NCBI GenBank assembly: GCA_965220645.1
Contig: OZ244836.1
Coordinates: 2,046,001 to 2,110,000 of the forward strand
Length of the DNA stretch: 64,000 nucleotides
DNA from: Aldehydirespirator sp965220645
Lineage (GTDB): Bacteria > Actinomycetota > Acidimicrobiia > Acidimicrobiales > Aldehydirespiratoraceae
Direction of reading: 5' to 3'
Part shown: in pieces, positions 50,203 to 59,238 of the stretch
How positions within the stretch are numbered: the stretch's first letter is position 1
Layout: each line of letters begins with the position of its first letter
Position numbers and translations under genes: made by a program
The notes under the pieces: generated by a model
What the model was told of the DNA's origin: nothing
The model's input: the letters and a program-made list of their open reading frames with translations, nothing else
Database searches by the model: none

Positions 50203-50991
50203 CTAGTACATGGAGGTCGAGCGAACTACGGGCTCCTGGCCGTGGGCCCGCCGCAGCTCGTCCTCGAGCGCCCTGGCGAGGGCCACGGTGTCGGAGGTGA
50301 TGGTGACCATGCGGAAGCCCTGCTGGATGCGGCGCTGGCACAGCTCTGAGGTGCTATGGCACCCCGCGATCACGTCGTGGCGAACGCAACCGTCGACGAT
50401 GGCGGCCATGGCCTCGTCGAAGGCCGCCTTGCCGTCGTTGTTGCCCGGACCCATTCCCAGGCTCACCGACAGGTCCGACGGTCCCACATACACCGCGTCC
50501 ACTCCCGGGACCGACAGGATGTCGTCGAGGTTGGACACGGCCTCGGCCGTCTCCACCATCGGGATCACGGCCATATCCGTGTTGGCGTTCGCGAAATAGT
50601 CGGGGCCCTCCTGGCGCACGACTCGGGCCGGGCCGTAGCTGCGGCCGCCCTCGGGCGCGTACCGGCAGGCCCGCACCGCGGCCTCGGCTTCGGCTCGGGT
50701 GTTGACCATGGGCACGATGATGCCCCGGGCCCCTGCGTCGAGGCTCTTTCCGATGATGCCCGGCTCGTTCCACGGCACCCGCACCACCGGGGTGGCCGAG
50801 CCGAGGTTGACGGCTTGCAGCATCTTCCACGAATCGCTGTAGTCGACGAGGCCATGCTGGGTATCGACACAGACGTAGTCAAGCTCGCAGCGGGCCACGA
50901 TCTCGGCGGAGAAGGAACTGGGAATGCCCAGCCAACCGCCGAGGGCCGGCTCGCCCGCGGCCCAGCGCTCTCGCAAGGGGTTGGTTCGCAT
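50203..50991 (-). CDS. HpcH/HpaI-family aldolase
   Basis: 262 residues from ATG 50991; the frame extends to 51030 but the extra residues are atypical. Motifs are CVDTQHGLVDYS (metal/catalytic His), RVPWNEPGIIGKSLDAGARG, IIVPMVNTRAEAEAAV and VYVGPSDLSVSLGM, all characteristic of class II pyruvate-dependent aldolases that cleave 4-hydroxy-2-oxo acids or 2-keto-3-deoxy sugars acids. Divergent from the enoyl-CoA hydratase gene. Substrate unknown. Confidence 0.88.
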   Translation of the reverse strand: MRTNPLRERWAAGEPALGGWLGIPSSFSAEIVARCELDYVCVDTQHGLVDYSDSWKMLQAVNLGSATPVVRVPWNEPGIIGKSLDAGARGIIVPMVNTRAEAEAAVRACRYAPEGGRSYGPARVVRQEGPDYFANANTDMAVIPMVETAEAVSNLDDILSVPGVDAVYVGPSDLSVSLGMGPGNNDGKAAFDEAMAAIVDGCVRHDVIAGCHSTSELCQRRIQQGFRMVTITSDTVALARALEDELRRAHGQEPVVRSTSMY

Positions 50992-51075
50992 GGCGATTGT
51001 CTCTATCAGGTGTTTGCGTCGGCGCGGCAATCGGTTGCATCCTGTCTCGCGGGAAACGACGGACGGGAAGGGCCG

Positions 51076-51840
51076 ATGGACTACGACAAGATCACGGTCA
51101 CTGTGGACGGGGCGGTGGGCATGCTGCTGCTCGACAATCCGTCCAAACTCAACCCACTGTCGGTGGCCTGCCTAATTGAACTGGCCGACGCGGCCCGCTG
51201 GTTCGACGGCCACGACGACGTCAAGGCGGTTGTCGTGCGAGGCAGCGGGCGAGCGTTCACGGCCGGGGCGGACCTGGCCGCCTTCACCGGCGGGGGCGGA
51301 CCGGACCGGGCCGGCACCGACGCGGGACGGCTGATGGCCGAGGCGATCACGGCAATGCAGGCGGTGACGGTCGCAGCTATACACGGGCACTGCGTGGGGG
51401 GAGGCCTGGTGCTAGCCGCGGCTTGCGACCTGCGGGTCGCGGCGGAGGATGTGCGTTTCGTGATACCGGAAGTCGATCTGGGCATACCGCTGGCCTGGGG
51501 CGGCATCCCCCGGCTGGTGCGGGAGATTGGCCCCGCCGCCACTCGGGACTTGGTGATGACGTGCCGGCCGTTCGGTGCGGCCGAGGCCCAGGCGCTGGGC
51601 TTCGTCAACCGGGTGGTGCCGGAGTCGGAGCTCAACGACGCCGCGTACGAGCTGGCCGGGCTGCTGGCCTGCAAGTCGGCGTACACGCTGCGAGCCACCC
51701 TGAGGGCCGTGGACGCGGCCGCCGAGGCGCTGGTTCCGACCGGCGGCGCCTGGAACGACGCCGACTCGCTGGCCGCGGCCCGCCGCGACCCCGAGTCGCG
51801 CGAGGTGGCCCGCCGCTACCTTGAGTCGCTGGGCCGCTGA
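51076..51840 (+). CDS. Enoyl-CoA hydratase/isomerase family protein
   Basis: 254 residues of crotonase fold. The oxyanion-hole strands are GSGRAFTAGADLAAF and AIHGHCVGGGLVLAAACDLR. The catalytic glutamate region is VIPEVDLGIPLAWGG; only one of the two glutamates of classical hydratases is evident, so isomerase or another crotonase activity is possible. ATG with GGGAAGGG upstream. It lies beside the acyl-CoA operon but is transcribed separately. Confidence 0.88.
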   Translation: MDYDKITVTVDGAVGMLLLDNPSKLNPLSVACLIELADAARWFDGHDDVKAVVVRGSGRAFTAGADLAAFTGGGGPDRAGTDAGRLMAEAITAMQAVTVAAIHGHCVGGGLVLAAACDLRVAAEDVRFVIPEVDLGIPLAWGGIPRLVREIGPAATRDLVMTCRPFGAAEAQALGFVNRVVPESELNDAAYELAGLLACKSAYTLRATLRAVDAAAEALVPTGGAWNDADSLAAARRDPESREVARRYLESLGR

Positions 51841-51860
51841 GCTCGCCCGATTCCCGACGA

Positions 51861-51910
51861 AATTAACGTGGTTGGCTACATCTGGTGTGGTCAACTAAGT
51901 CAAATTGGCT
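51861..51910. repeat. 50-bp dispersed palindromic element, copy 2
   Basis: Located in the 103-bp gap between two convergent genes. Arms TTAACGTGGTTG (51863-51874) and CAACTAAGTCAA (51892-51903) have the same 17-bp spacing as copy 1 at 43744-43793. Confidence 0.6.
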
Positions 51911-51943
51911 GGCCGGGCGACGGCGCGCCGGTTTGGCGGTCGA

Positions 51944-53362
51944 TCAGGCTGTCGCGTTGATCAGGTCCCAGAGGGCGTCGATGTCGTCTTGGGTCGTCCA
52001 GGTGGAGCCAACTGCGATCCGCACGAAGCGCCGTCCATCGATCTCCGACGCGGTGACGTAGAACCGGCCTGCGGCGTTGATGGCCTCGGTGAGAGCGTCA
52101 GTGGCCGCGTCGCCGTCGCGATGCACGAACGACACCAGCGCGAAGTGCACCGGCGCGATGCGCTCAAGCCTGGGGTGGTCGTCGACGCGCTCGGCCAGCG
52201 TGCGGGCCCAGCCGGTATGGCTGCGGATCATCCGTCGCAGGCCCTCGGCGCCGAAGCCGCGCAGCACGAACCACAGCTTGAGGGCCCGGAACGGCCGGCC
52301 CAGCGGCCCGTGCCAGTCCCGGTAGTCGATCACCTGGCCCGACTCCGAGGCCGGATTGCGCAGGTAGGGGGGCACCACTCTCAGCGTCTCGAGCAGCGGC
52401 CGCCGGTCGGCGATCCACATCACCGAGCATTCGAGGTTGGTGGCCAGCCACTTGTGGGGGTTGAAGGTGTAGCTGTCCACCAGATCGAGGCCGTCGTGGT
52501 GGTGGCGGAACTCCTCGCAGATCATGGCCGATCCCCCGTAGGCGGCGTCCACGTGGTGCCACATCTGCTCGGTCCGGGCGATCTCGCCGAGGTTGCGCAC
52601 GGAATCGACGGCCGCGGTGCCGGTGGTGCCCACGTTCGAGCCCAGGAAGGCCGGCGCCAGTCCTGCTCGGCGGTCGGTCTCGATCGCCTCGACCAGGGCC
52701 GCAGGCCGCGCCGCGAACTCCGAGTCGACATCCAGCAGGCGGATGTGGCCGAACCCGGTCATACGGGCCCCCTTCTCCAGCGACGAGTGCGCCTGGTTGG
52801 ACGTGTAGGCGACCATCTGCTCGGCCGCTGCGCCGGTGCGCTCACGGCACTGCTCGCGGGCGACCACCATGGCGGTGTGGGTGGCGGTCGACGCGCCTGC
52901 CTGCAGCACCCCTCCGCCTGGACCTGTCGTTTTCCACGACTGGGGCACATCGAGCAGGTCAACCAACCAGTCGAGCACATGCGATTCGAGTTCGGTGGCC
53001 GCCGGCGATGTCGACCAGAGCATGCCCTGCACTCCGATGCCGGCCGCGGCCAACTCTCCAAGCACCGCTGGCGGCGAGGTCTGCGCCGGGAAGAACGCGA
53101 ACCAGCCGGGATGCTGCCAGTGGGCGAGTCCGGGCACCACCACCCGGTCGAGGTCGGCCAGCACCGAGTCGAAGGACTCCGGGAACTCGGGAGCACTCTC
53201 GGGCAGCTTGGCCCGCACATCGCCCGGTGCCACCGGTTCGCGAACCGGTCTGTCCCCGAGTCCGGCCAGGTAGTCGGTCACCCAGTCGACCAGAGCGTGA
53301 GCGTTGCGCCGGAACTCCTCGAGGTCGAGCGGATCGGGCTGCGGAGCGGAATCCTGCGACAT
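51944..53362 (-). CDS. PLP-dependent decarboxylase, aromatic-L-amino-acid type (group II)
   Basis: 472 residues from ATG 53362 (the frame opens at 53458, but the extension is atypical). Landmarks are GWFAFFPAQTSPPAVLGELA, QAGASTATHTAMVVARE, HVDAAYGGSAMICEEFRHH and the PLP-lysine loop FNPHKWLATNLECSVMW. Family members decarboxylate Tyr, Trp, Phe or DOPA, or act as aldehyde synthases; the substrate residue cannot be fixed by eye. No signal peptide. Divergent from the thiol peroxidase. Confidence 0.9.
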   Translation of the reverse strand: MSQDSAPQPDPLDLEEFRRNAHALVDWVTDYLAGLGDRPVREPVAPGDVRAKLPESAPEFPESFDSVLADLDRVVVPGLAHWQHPGWFAFFPAQTSPPAVLGELAAAGIGVQGMLWSTSPAATELESHVLDWLVDLLDVPQSWKTTGPGGGVLQAGASTATHTAMVVAREQCRERTGAAAEQMVAYTSNQAHSSLEKGARMTGFGHIRLLDVDSEFAARPAALVEAIETDRRAGLAPAFLGSNVGTTGTAAVDSVRNLGEIARTEQMWHHVDAAYGGSAMICEEFRHHHDGLDLVDSYTFNPHKWLATNLECSVMWIADRRPLLETLRVVPPYLRNPASESGQVIDYRDWHGPLGRPFRALKLWFVLRGFGAEGLRRMIRSHTGWARTLAERVDDHPRLERIAPVHFALVSFVHRDGDAATDALTEAINAAGRFYVTASEIDGRRFVRIAVGSTWTTQDDIDALWDLINATA

Positions 53363-53482
53363 CGCGGGGATGGTATCGGCCGGTCCTTGTAGCCTCCGAT
53401 GTGCATACCGATCAGTCACCGCCAACCGTGGTGGCGACCCGTCGAGTGCCAGCCCCACGCCTCAACCGACATTGGAGACGCA

Positions 53483-53983
53483 ATGGCCGAAATCACGTTC
53501 CACGGCAACCCGCTCAACACCAGCGGCGGCCTGCCGGCCGCGGGCCAGCCGGCCCCCGATTTCACCTTGACCGGTGGCGACCTGGGCGCGGTGACGTCCG
53601 AGGGTCTGCGCGGCGGCCGGGTGGTGTTGAACATCTTCCCGTCGATCGACACGCCGGTCTGCGCCCAGAGCGTCCGCACCTTCAACGAGCGGGCCGCTGG
53701 GCTGGAGGACACCACTGTTGTGTGCGTGTCGGCCGATCTGCCTTTCGCCGGGGGCCGGTTCTGTGGCGCCGAGGGGATCGAGAACGTGACCATCGGCTCG
53801 ACCTTCCGCAACCCTGAGTTCCTGGACGACTACGGGATCGGCATCTCTGACGGCCCGGTCGCCGGCCTGTGCGCCCGGGCGGTGGTGGTGATCGGCGCCG
53901 ATGGAAACGTGCTGCACTCCGAACTGGTGTCCGAGATCGTCAACGAGCCCGACTACGACGCAGCCATCGCCGCGCTGGGCTGA
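53483..53983 (+). CDS. tpx: Thiol peroxidase (atypical 2-Cys peroxiredoxin)
   Basis: 166 residues, full family length. PSIDTPVCAQSVRTFNERA contains the peroxidatic cysteine with the conserved Thr three residues before it, and DLPFAGGRFCGAEG contains the resolving cysteine. It reduces hydrogen peroxide and alkyl hydroperoxides with thioredoxin. ATG 53483 with TTGGAGA upstream is preferred to the in-frame codon at 53399. Confidence 0.95.
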   Translation: MAEITFHGNPLNTSGGLPAAGQPAPDFTLTGGDLGAVTSEGLRGGRVVLNIFPSIDTPVCAQSVRTFNERAAGLEDTTVVCVSADLPFAGGRFCGAEGIENVTIGSTFRNPEFLDDYGIGISDGPVAGLCARAVVVIGADGNVLHSELVSEIVNEPDYDAAIAALG

Positions 53984-54062
53984 GCAACCCCCGTCCTCCC
54001 GTCCCTCCGTTCTGGGCGAGCTTCTTGGCCGTTACGGCCCGAAACCTCGACCAGATCGGCGA

Positions 54063-55166
54063 TTACGGCGCCAGGGCAGCTATCGCCGCGGTGTCGAGGA
54101 CTTCCGTGCAGCGGGCCAGGGCGTAGTCGATGAACTGCCGGGCCCCGGTGTCGTCGTAGTGCTGGTTGTCGCCCATGGCTCCTGCAGTGTGTCGCACCCT
54201 CACGCCCTCGATGATGCAGGCCACCCGCCAGAATTGCAGCGCCACGTACCAGTCGAGGGGCGACAGGTCGCGGTCCGAGCGCTTCCCGTAGCGCTCCAGC
54301 ACATCGGCGGGCGTTCCGTAGCCCTCGATGGTGGTGGGCATGTCGGCCAGCCGGCCCTGACCTGCTTGGGCGTCGCCCCACCACGTGACCAGTCCGGCCA
54401 CGTCGATCAGCACGTCGCCCAGGGTGCACAGCTCCCAGTCGAGCACTGCAGCTATTGACCCGTCGGCCGCCATGATGCAGTTGTCGAGGCGGTAGTCGCC
54501 GTGCACGATTCCCACTCCCTGCTGCTCGGGGATCGACGCCACCAGCCGGTCGTGCAGCTCCTGCACCAGCGGCAGGTCGCGGTCGGATCCCTCGTCCACT
54601 TGGCGCTGCCAGCGCCGCAGCTGGCGGGCGCAGTAGCCCTCCCGGCGGCCAAGGTCGCCCAGGCCCACCTCGTCGGGGTCCAGGGAGTGCAGGTCGGCCA
54701 GAGTGTCTATGACCGAGCGGGCCATCACGGGGCGCAGCGCCTCGTCGACCCCCATCGCGTCGGCGCGGTCGAACACCACCGATCCCTCAACGTAGTCCAT
54801 CACATAGAAGTCGGCACCGTTGACGGCTTGGTCGGTGCACAGTCCCAGCGCGGGCGGCACCGGCACCGGGGTGGGCGCCAGCGCCGAGATCACCCGGTGC
54901 TCGCGGGTCATGTCGTGGGCACTGGCCAGCACGTGGCCGGTGGGCGGGCGCCTAAGCACCACCTTGCGTCCGGCCGCGTCGGTCACGACGAAGGTGAGGT
55001 TGGACGCACCCCCTGCGATGGGGTCGAAATCGAGCGGCGGAACCACACCCACCTCGGTGGCCAGCCACGCGGTGACCGGCTCCGGATCGATTCCCTTCGG
55101 CGCTCTGGCCACGGCGCTAGCGTCGCCGGGCCGCACCTCGATTGCAAACGGCAGCCGAGCCGGCAT
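54063..55166 (-). CDS. Aminoglycoside-phosphotransferase-fold kinase (ACAD10/11 N-domain type)
   Basis: 367 residues. IAGGASNLTFVVTDAAGRK is the nucleotide loop, VVLRRPPTG the strand with the ATP lysine/arginine region, GIVHGDYRLDNCIM the catalytic loop with its Asp, and AVLDWELCTLGD the metal-binding Asp. This subgroup, common in actinobacteria near acyl-CoA genes, corresponds to the kinase domain of ACAD10/11, which phosphorylates 4-hydroxyacyl-CoAs. An antibiotic-resistance role is unlikely. Divergent from the dehydrogenase gene, 26 bp apart. Confidence 0.82.
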   Translation of the reverse strand: MPARLPFAIEVRPGDASAVARAPKGIDPEPVTAWLATEVGVVPPLDFDPIAGGASNLTFVVTDAAGRKVVLRRPPTGHVLASAHDMTREHRVISALAPTPVPVPPALGLCTDQAVNGADFYVMDYVEGSVVFDRADAMGVDEALRPVMARSVIDTLADLHSLDPDEVGLGDLGRREGYCARQLRRWQRQVDEGSDRDLPLVQELHDRLVASIPEQQGVGIVHGDYRLDNCIMAADGSIAAVLDWELCTLGDVLIDVAGLVTWWGDAQAGQGRLADMPTTIEGYGTPADVLERYGKRSDRDLSPLDWYVALQFWRVACIIEGVRVRHTAGAMGDNQHYDDTGARQFIDYALARCTEVLDTAAIAALAP

Positions 55167-55192
55167 CCGTCACACCGTGGGGGAGGTCAGCA

Positions 55193-56176
55193 GTGAGAGT
55201 GGGCTTCATCGGATTGGGAAACGTGGGATCGAAGCTGGCGGGGAGCCTGCTGCGCAACGGCTTCGAACTCGTCGTGCGGGATCTGGACCGCGCCGTGGCG
55301 TCCGCGCTGGAGGGACAGGGAGCGGGCTGGGCCGACAGCCCCGCCGAGATGGCCGCGGGCGCGGAGGTGGTGATCACGTGCCTGCCCAGCCCCGCGGCCA
55401 GCGCTGCGGTGATGGAGGCCGACGACGGCATTCTGGCCGGCCTGGCCGCCCGGTCCGGCCGCGGCGACGATGCCGAGCCTCCCATCTGGGCCGAGATGAG
55501 CACCACCGACGAGGCCGAGGTGCGCCGCTTGGCCGCGCTGGTGGCCGCCGCGGGCGGCGTGGCGATGGACTGCCCGGTGTCGGGCGGCTGCCATCGGGCC
55601 GCCACCGGCAACATCTCGATCTTTGCGGGCTGCGATCGGGCCACGTTCGAGCGAGCCCTGCCGGTGCTCACCGTCATGGGCCGCAACATCCTCCATACCG
55701 GGCCCCTCGGCTCGGCGTCGATCCTCAAGGTGGTGACCAACTACCTGGCCAGCGCCAACCTGGTGTCGCTGTGCGAGGCGCTGGTCACCTCCAAGTTGGC
55801 CGGCATCGACCTCAACACCGCCTATGAGGCAATCCGCATCTCGTCGGGCAACTCGTTCGTGCACGAGACGGAGAGCCAGGTCATCCTCAACGGCAGCCGC
55901 GACATCAACTTCACCATGGACCTGGTGCAGAAGGACCTGTCGCTGTTCGCGGCGGTGGCCGAGCGGGCCGGTGTGCCGCTGGAGCTGTCGCCGGTGCTGA
56001 TCGACATCTTCGACGACGCCGCGGCCCGCTACGGGCCGAGAGAGTGGTCGCCGAGCGTGGTCCGCCGCCTGGAGGAGGCTGTCGGCACGTCGGTCCTCGC
56101 CCCCGGCTTCCCCGCCCAGATGATCGACGAAGAGCCTGAGGAGCCGGGCCGCGAGGTGGTAGTCGACCGCGGTTAG
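55193..56176 (+). CDS. NAD(P)-dependent beta-hydroxyacid dehydrogenase, second copy
   Basis: 327 residues from GTG 55193, preceded by GGGGGAGG. The Rossmann motif VGFIGLGNVGSKLAGSL, the MDCPVSGGCHRAATGNISIF substrate loop and the catalytic lysine in LKVVTNYL mark the 3-hydroxyisobutyrate/6-phosphogluconate dehydrogenase superfamily. It is longer than the copy at 20482, with an extra polar C-terminal tail. The end overlaps the convergent CoA-transferase by 4 bp. Substrate unknown. Confidence 0.88.
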   Translation: MRVGFIGLGNVGSKLAGSLLRNGFELVVRDLDRAVASALEGQGAGWADSPAEMAAGAEVVITCLPSPAASAAVMEADDGILAGLAARSGRGDDAEPPIWAEMSTTDEAEVRRLAALVAAAGGVAMDCPVSGGCHRAATGNISIFAGCDRATFERALPVLTVMGRNILHTGPLGSASILKVVTNYLASANLVSLCEALVTSKLAGIDLNTAYEAIRISSGNSFVHETESQVILNGSRDINFTMDLVQKDLSLFAAVAERAGVPLELSPVLIDIFDDAAARYGPREWSPSVVRRLEEAVGTSVLAPGFPAQMIDEEPEEPGREVVVDRG

Positions 56177-57450
56177 CCGAAGGCACCGTTCGTGCGGAGG
56201 TCGGTGATCTCGTCGGTGCTGAGTCCCAGGACCTGGGCCATCACGCTGTCGGTGTGCTGGCCCACGGTGGGGGCCATGGAGGGAGTGCCGGGCTTGGTTC
56301 CGTCCACGTAGACCGGCAGGGGAAGCTGCTCACAGCCCACCTCGGGGATGGGCAGGAACCCGATGCGGGCCTGGAACTGGGGGTCGTCGCCGATGTTGGC
56401 CGGTGTGTTGAACGGCGCGATGGGCGTGTTCACCTCGTTGCTGAACTCAAGCCACTCCGACACTGTCTTGGTGGCGAAGATGGCCTTCAGCTCCCGTTGC
56501 AGCTCGGTGTTGCCCCGGGCGTGGTCGGCGTAGGTGGACCCTGGCCAGCGCTCGAATAGGTCCATGCGATCCACGCCCGCACAGAAGTTGCGCCAGAAAG
56601 CCTGCTCGGAGGCCATGAACAGCACGTGGCCGTCGGCGGCGGCGTAGGCCTGGTAGCGCACTCCCTCCCACATTCCGGCCAGACCCGCGGGGCGGCGCTC
56701 GTAGTCGTCGGACGGGTTGCCGGTCACCTCATCGGTCGAGCGCAGGTAGGCCCGCTCGGACTCGATGCGGTACCAGTCCATGTAGGCCGAGGCGTCGGAC
56801 TGGGCGACCTCGACCTCGCAGCCCTCGTCGGTGTCTCGGGCCTTGATCACTGCGGCCAGCACCGCCAGCGCGGCCAGCATCGGGCCGACGTTGATGCCCA
56901 CGTTGGGCATGTCGGGCGGGATGCGGGTGAAGCCCTCGTCGTCGACCACGGGCTGCACGATGCCCGACCAGGTGTCGTAGGCGATGCCGTGGCTGGGCAT
57001 GTCCTTGTACGGGCCGGTGGCGCCGTAGCCCGACAGGGTGGCGAACACCAGGCGGGGATTGGCCGCGCTGAGCACGTCGTAGCCGAGGCCGAGGCGGGCC
57101 AGCGTGCCGGGACGCATGGCCTCGACCACCACGTCGGCGGTGGCGGCCAAGTCGATGTACAACTGGCGGCCGGTCGGGTTCTTGAGGTCGAGGGTGACGC
57201 TGCGCTTGCCCCGGTGGGTGTGCAGGTGCAGCAGCGACACGCCTTCGACGATGGGCCAGGTCATCTGGCGGATGTAGTCGCCGGCGGGCGACTCGACCTT
57301 GATCACGTCCGCGCCCAGGTCGGCCAGGAAGGTCCCGAGGTGGCCCGGCCCGAGCAGGCTCGACTCGATCACCCGCACTCCGGCCAGCAGCCCCGGGTCG
57401 CCCGAGTCCTGCGGGATGCTCGTGTTGCCGCCAGCGTGGTCGTCGGTCAC
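56173..57450 (-). CDS. Family III CoA-transferase (CaiB/BaiF)
   Basis: 425 residues. GVRVIESSLLGPGHLGTFLADLGA begins the fold (quoted in part), ADVIKVESPAGDYIRQ and VTLDLKNPTGRQLYIDL are typical, and SGYGATGPYKDMPSHGIAYD covers the active-site region. It moves CoA between carboxylic acids or epimerises an acyl-CoA. It lies 22 bp downstream of the flavoenzyme gene on the same strand, so the two may be co-transcribed. Confidence 0.86.
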   Translation of the reverse strand: MTDDHAGGNTSIPQDSGDPGLLAGVRVIESSLLGPGHLGTFLADLGADVIKVESPAGDYIRQMTWPIVEGVSLLHLHTHRGKRSVTLDLKNPTGRQLYIDLAATADVVVEAMRPGTLARLGLGYDVLSAANPRLVFATLSGYGATGPYKDMPSHGIAYDTWSGIVQPVVDDEGFTRIPPDMPNVGINVGPMLAALAVLAAVIKARDTDEGCEVEVAQSDASAYMDWYRIESERAYLRSTDEVTGNPSDDYERRPAGLAGMWEGVRYQAYAAADGHVLFMASEQAFWRNFCAGVDRMDLFERWPGSTYADHARGNTELQRELKAIFATKTVSEWLEFSNEVNTPIAPFNTPANIGDDPQFQARIGFLPIPEVGCEQLPLPVYVDGTKPGTPSMAPTVGQHTDSVMAQVLGLSTDEITDLRTNGAFG

Positions 57451-57472
57451 CGCGGCCAGTGTAAGGACAGGT

Positions 57473-59074
57473 TCAGGGGTCGATCAGCACGCCGGGGTTG
57501 AGGATGCCGTTGGGGTCGAGGCGCTTCTTGACGGCTCGCACGGCCTGAGCGAACAGCTCGGGGCGCTGGCGGTCGTAACCGCCGGGCCGGTGCATGCGGC
57601 CCACGGCATGGTGGTGGGTGACGGTGCCGCCCGCATCCACGACGGCCTGGTTGGCCGCGTCCTTGATGGTCTGCCATTGGGCGATCTCGCTGCCCTGAGC
57701 ACCCATGCCCGACCACGTGTAGTAGGGCGCGGGGCCGTCGGTGTAGACGTGGGTGAACCGGCACGAGAGCGAGTGGTGCGGTCCGAACGTGTCGCTGAGG
57801 GCGGCGCCCACCCGGGTGCGGATCTCGGCGTCGAAGTCGGGCCAGCGGTCCCAGGTGATGGCGGTCTCGAACGTGTCGTTGATGAGGCCCAGCGATGTCT
57901 CCACGCCGTTGCCCACGCCGATGAAGGCGTTGCGCCAGGCGCCCACCGCGCCGCCCCGGCCGGTCGGCTTGCCGGTGCCGTCGTCGACCCGGATGTCGTC
58001 GTCGTCGATGCTGCCGCCGCTGTCGCGGGCTATCTCCACCGCGGCCGCGATGTTGTGGCGCTGGCTCAGCTCGGCCGACTCGAACGACACGATCACCAGC
58101 GCCTCCTCGTCGTCGAGCCCGGCGGCCCGGCGGGCCTCCGCGGGGTCGAGGATGCGCAGGTTGGCCGGCCACAGCTTGGCCTGCACCATGTGGCGGACGG
58201 CCTCGCAGCCGGCCTGCCAGGATTCGAAGGTGACCCCGGCGGTGGCCCGGAACACCGGGCGGCGCTGGATCCGCATCCAGGCCTCAGTGATGATCCCGTA
58301 GAGGCCTTCGGAGCCGATGACCATCCGGTCGGGGCTGGGTCCGGCGCCGGATCCGGGCAGGCGGCGCGACTCCCACCAGCCGGCCGGCGTGATCATGCGC
58401 ACCGACTCGACGAAGTCGTCGATGTGGGTGTGGTTGGTGGCGTAGTGCCCGCTGGAGCGGGTGGCGATCCAGCCGCCGAGGGTGGAGAACCTGAACGACT
58501 GCGGGAAGTGCCGCAGGGTGTGGCCGCTGGGCCGGAGCTGGTCCTCGAGGTGGGGTCCGAACACGCCGGCTTGGATGCGGGCAGCTCGTGAGACGTCGTC
58601 GATCTCCAGCACCCGGTCGAGCCGGTCGAGCGAGATCACCACGGTCGGGCCCAGGTCGTCGTGGGGGGTGACGCCCCACACGACCGATGATCCGCCGCCG
58701 TAGGGGACGGTGACGTAGCCGTTGGCGTCGCACCAGTCCAGGGTGGCCTCCACCTCGGTCTCGTCTCGGGGGTGGGCCACCACGTCGGGCGGGTTGGGAA
58801 AGTCCAGGTTGAAGGCCCGGACCCGTTCGGTGAAGTGGGCGCCGTAGGCGTAGCGGGCCCGGTCGTAGGTGGTGGTCGAGCACCAGCTGGCCACCGAGTC
58901 GGGCACCGGGATGCGGGGGGCCCGCAGTTCGGCGTCACCGAGCGACGGCACCGGCCGGGCCGTGATCTCGACGCCGTACCGCTCCGACAGCTTGGCGGCC
59001 AGCGCGGCCCGGTCGGCGTCGGAGGGCTCCTCGGACTCCAGGCACCAGGCCCAGAACGACTTGCGATCAGCCAA
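57473..59074 (-). CDS. FAD-linked oxidase, alkyldihydroxyacetonephosphate-synthase-like
   Basis: 533 residues from TTG 59074, chosen because GGAGGA lies six bases upstream; the longer frame to 59128 lacks a ribosome site. The FAD-binding VAO domain has PYGGGSSVVWGV and HTLRHFPQSFRFSTLGGWIA, and the C-terminal half has THHHAVGRMH, matching the histidine cluster essential in AGPS. AGPS makes the ether bond of ether lipids from acyl-DHAP; close relatives oxidise D-2-hydroxyacids. Both remain possible. It starts a two-gene unit with the CoA-transferase. Confidence 0.8.
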   Translation of the reverse strand: MADRKSFWAWCLESEEPSDADRAALAAKLSERYGVEITARPVPSLGDAELRAPRIPVPDSVASWCSTTTYDRARYAYGAHFTERVRAFNLDFPNPPDVVAHPRDETEVEATLDWCDANGYVTVPYGGGSSVVWGVTPHDDLGPTVVISLDRLDRVLEIDDVSRAARIQAGVFGPHLEDQLRPSGHTLRHFPQSFRFSTLGGWIATRSSGHYATNHTHIDDFVESVRMITPAGWWESRRLPGSGAGPSPDRMVIGSEGLYGIITEAWMRIQRRPVFRATAGVTFESWQAGCEAVRHMVQAKLWPANLRILDPAEARRAAGLDDEEALVIVSFESAELSQRHNIAAAVEIARDSGGSIDDDDIRVDDGTGKPTGRGGAVGAWRNAFIGVGNGVETSLGLINDTFETAITWDRWPDFDAEIRTRVGAALSDTFGPHHSLSCRFTHVYTDGPAPYYTWSGMGAQGSEIAQWQTIKDAANQAVVDAGGTVTHHHAVGRMHRPGGYDRQRPELFAQAVRAVKKRLDPNGILNPGVLIDP

Positions 59075-59238
59075 CAGGTCTCCTCCGTCGCCGTGTCCTG
59101 CTCCCGAGACCAGGACTGCTGCCCGCACCGTAGTGGTCCGTCGCTGAAGTAGTTGGAGCTGCCGTCGCGGCCCCAGGCTGGGCTTGGGACTGCCGCACCG
59201 CCCTGGCCATTTCGCCGACGCAGCAGTAGCCGCGGGCG

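Noticed and set aside
54063..55166. Aminoglycoside resistance gene
   Set aside because: The kinase motifs are present, but the sequence fits the ACAD10/11-type group found beside acyl-CoA genes rather than antibiotic phosphotransferases.
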